From: Streptosporangiaceae bacterium | Lineage (GTDB): Bacteria > Actinomycetota > Actinomycetes > Streptosporangiales > Streptosporangiaceae | Direction of reading: 5' to 3' | Assembly: GCA_030052355.1 (NCBI GenBank) | Contig: JASIGS010000763.1 | Location: 1-5,334 of the forward strand | Length of the DNA stretch: 5,334 nucleotides | In this document: positions 4,736 through 5,334 of the stretch, one piece after another | How positions within the stretch are numbered: the first letter of the stretch is position 1 | How the letters are laid out: each line of letters starts with the position of its first letter | Made by a program: the position numbers and the translations under genes | The notes under the pieces: generated by a model | What the model was told of the DNA's origin: nothing | Database searches by the model: none | What the model saw: only the letters and a program-made list of their open reading frames with translations

Positions 4736-5334
4736 ATGCGCACGCCAGGGCCCGAGTCCGGCGAGACTCCGCCTGGCGCCCGCGACCACCAGGACGGCGC
4801 GCGGCGCTTGTCGTGGTCGGACTTCGGTCCGGCTGGCCACACCGGCGGTCGCCGGGACGAGCGGGGATACGACGCCGGGGGCCATGTCCGGCTGGTGTTT
4901 CCCGGCCGGGGGAGAGCAGGACAGGCCGACGCGCCGGCGACCGGCAACGGACGGGTCGCGGGTGCGGACGGCAGTGGCCCGGAGATCACGCGTTCCCTTC
5001 CTGATGGCGCGAATGGCGCGGACGGCAGCTACGGCCCTGCCGACATCGGGCTGCTCGCGGACGCCGACGCGCCGACACGCGTCTACTCCTTCAAGTGGCA
5101 GCCGACGCAGGCGGGACCTGGCTGGTACCCGCACCCGCAGGAGACCGGGCCTGCCACCGCCGCCCGGGACGAGGCGGCACCGTCGATCGTCTCCTCCAGC
5201 GGCGTCATGGCGGTCGGCACGCTGGCGTCGCGGATCAGCGGCATGCTGCGCACGCTCGTGCAGGCCTGGGCGCTCGGCGCCGTGGCACTGTCGAACGCCT
5301 ACAACAACGCCAACACGCTGCCCAACGTCGTCTA
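4736..5334 (+). CDS. murJ: MurJ/MviN-type lipid II flippase, N-terminal part
   Basis: The gene runs off the right edge; 199 full codons are visible. ATG 4736 follows GGAGGGGGA (4722-4730) by 5 nt and lies 18 nt after the regulator stop, so it is probably co-transcribed. Residues 1-148 are a hydrophilic Gly/Ala/Asp/Pro-rich stretch, probably disordered and cytoplasmic, like the extensions of other actinomycete MurJ proteins. The conserved domain begins near residue 150 with SSSGVMAVGTLASRISGMLR, then NAYNNANTLPN, matching TM1 and TM2 of MurJ. R166 and R172 align with E. coli MurJ R18 and R24, needed for lipid II binding. The position of E. coli D39 is Asn (N187). MurJ flips lipid II across the membrane for peptidoglycan synthesis. 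The gene could be the main murJ or an extra homologue; its place behind a two-component pair rather than the usual chromosomal context makes a paralogue possible. Confidence 0.88.
   Translation, partial: MRTPGPESGETPPGARDHQDGARRLSWSDFGPAGHTGGRRDERGYDAGGHVRLVFPGRGRAGQADAPATGNGRVAGADGSGPEITRSLPDGANGADGSYGPADIGLLADADAPTRVYSFKWQPTQAGPGWYPHPQETGPATAARDEAAPSIVSSSGVMAVGTLASRISGMLRTLVQAWALGAVALSNAYNNANTLPNVV
4964..5028 (+). repeat. Short in-frame repeat in the MurJ N-terminal extension
   Basis: GCGGACGGCAG occurs at 4964-4974 and again at 5018-5028, exactly 54 bp (18 codons) apart, giving GADGS at residues 76-80 and 94-98. GANGADGS next to the second copy looks like a further small duplication. It suggests that the disordered extension grew by local duplication and carries no evident function. 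Confidence 0.4.

Noticed and set aside
4037..5134. Minus-strand open frame of 365 codons across the regulator and murJ start
   Set aside because: It spans two well-supported genes on the other strand, has low-complexity Arg/Gly-rich composition and no recognisable domain.
1..5334. Search for CRISPR arrays, tRNA or rRNA genes, insertion sequences and attachment sites
   Set aside because: No regularly spaced repeats, cloverleaf-like segments, transposase features or terminal repeats were seen.

Overview
The window comes from a high-GC actinomycete, most likely a filamentous or Streptomyces-related lineage. The evidence is strong third-position G/C bias in every gene, GTG start use, GGAGG-type ribosome binding sites, an actinobacterial MMPL exporter, a DesK/NarL-type two-component pair and a MurJ homologue with a long disordered N-terminal extension. 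The genus cannot be read from this sequence alone.

Layout. Bases 1-288 (minus) hold the first 96 codons of a luciferase-like flavin-dependent oxidoreductase. A short spacer follows, with a perfect 15-bp-arm hairpin (candidate terminator) and a small palindrome. Bases 363-2519 (minus) encode a complete 718-residue MMPL/RND-type membrane exporter. Bases 2520-2882 form a divergent control region. It carries three copies of a CCGGYATGAG motif, a weak sigma-70-like promoter, a 40-codon small ORF with a very good ribosome binding site, and a GATAAT box just upstream of the kinase start. On the plus strand come a membrane histidine kinase (2883-4025), a LuxR/NarL-type response regulator (4040-4717) and the start of a MurJ-type lipid II flippase (4736 to the window end). 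Gaps of 14 and 18 nt separate these three genes, so they look like one operon.

How the parts may work together (inference). The kinase has almost no extracytoplasmic sensor domain, so it looks like a membrane-sensing kinase. Its partner regulator could act on the shared control region and so coordinate the divergent MMPL exporter with its own operon. Having murJ directly behind the regulator suggests a link to cell-envelope status or peptidoglycan precursor export. No part of the window is a clearly new class of system. The least ordinary features are the repeat-rich divergent control region, the overlapping small ORF and the kinase-regulator-murJ gene order.
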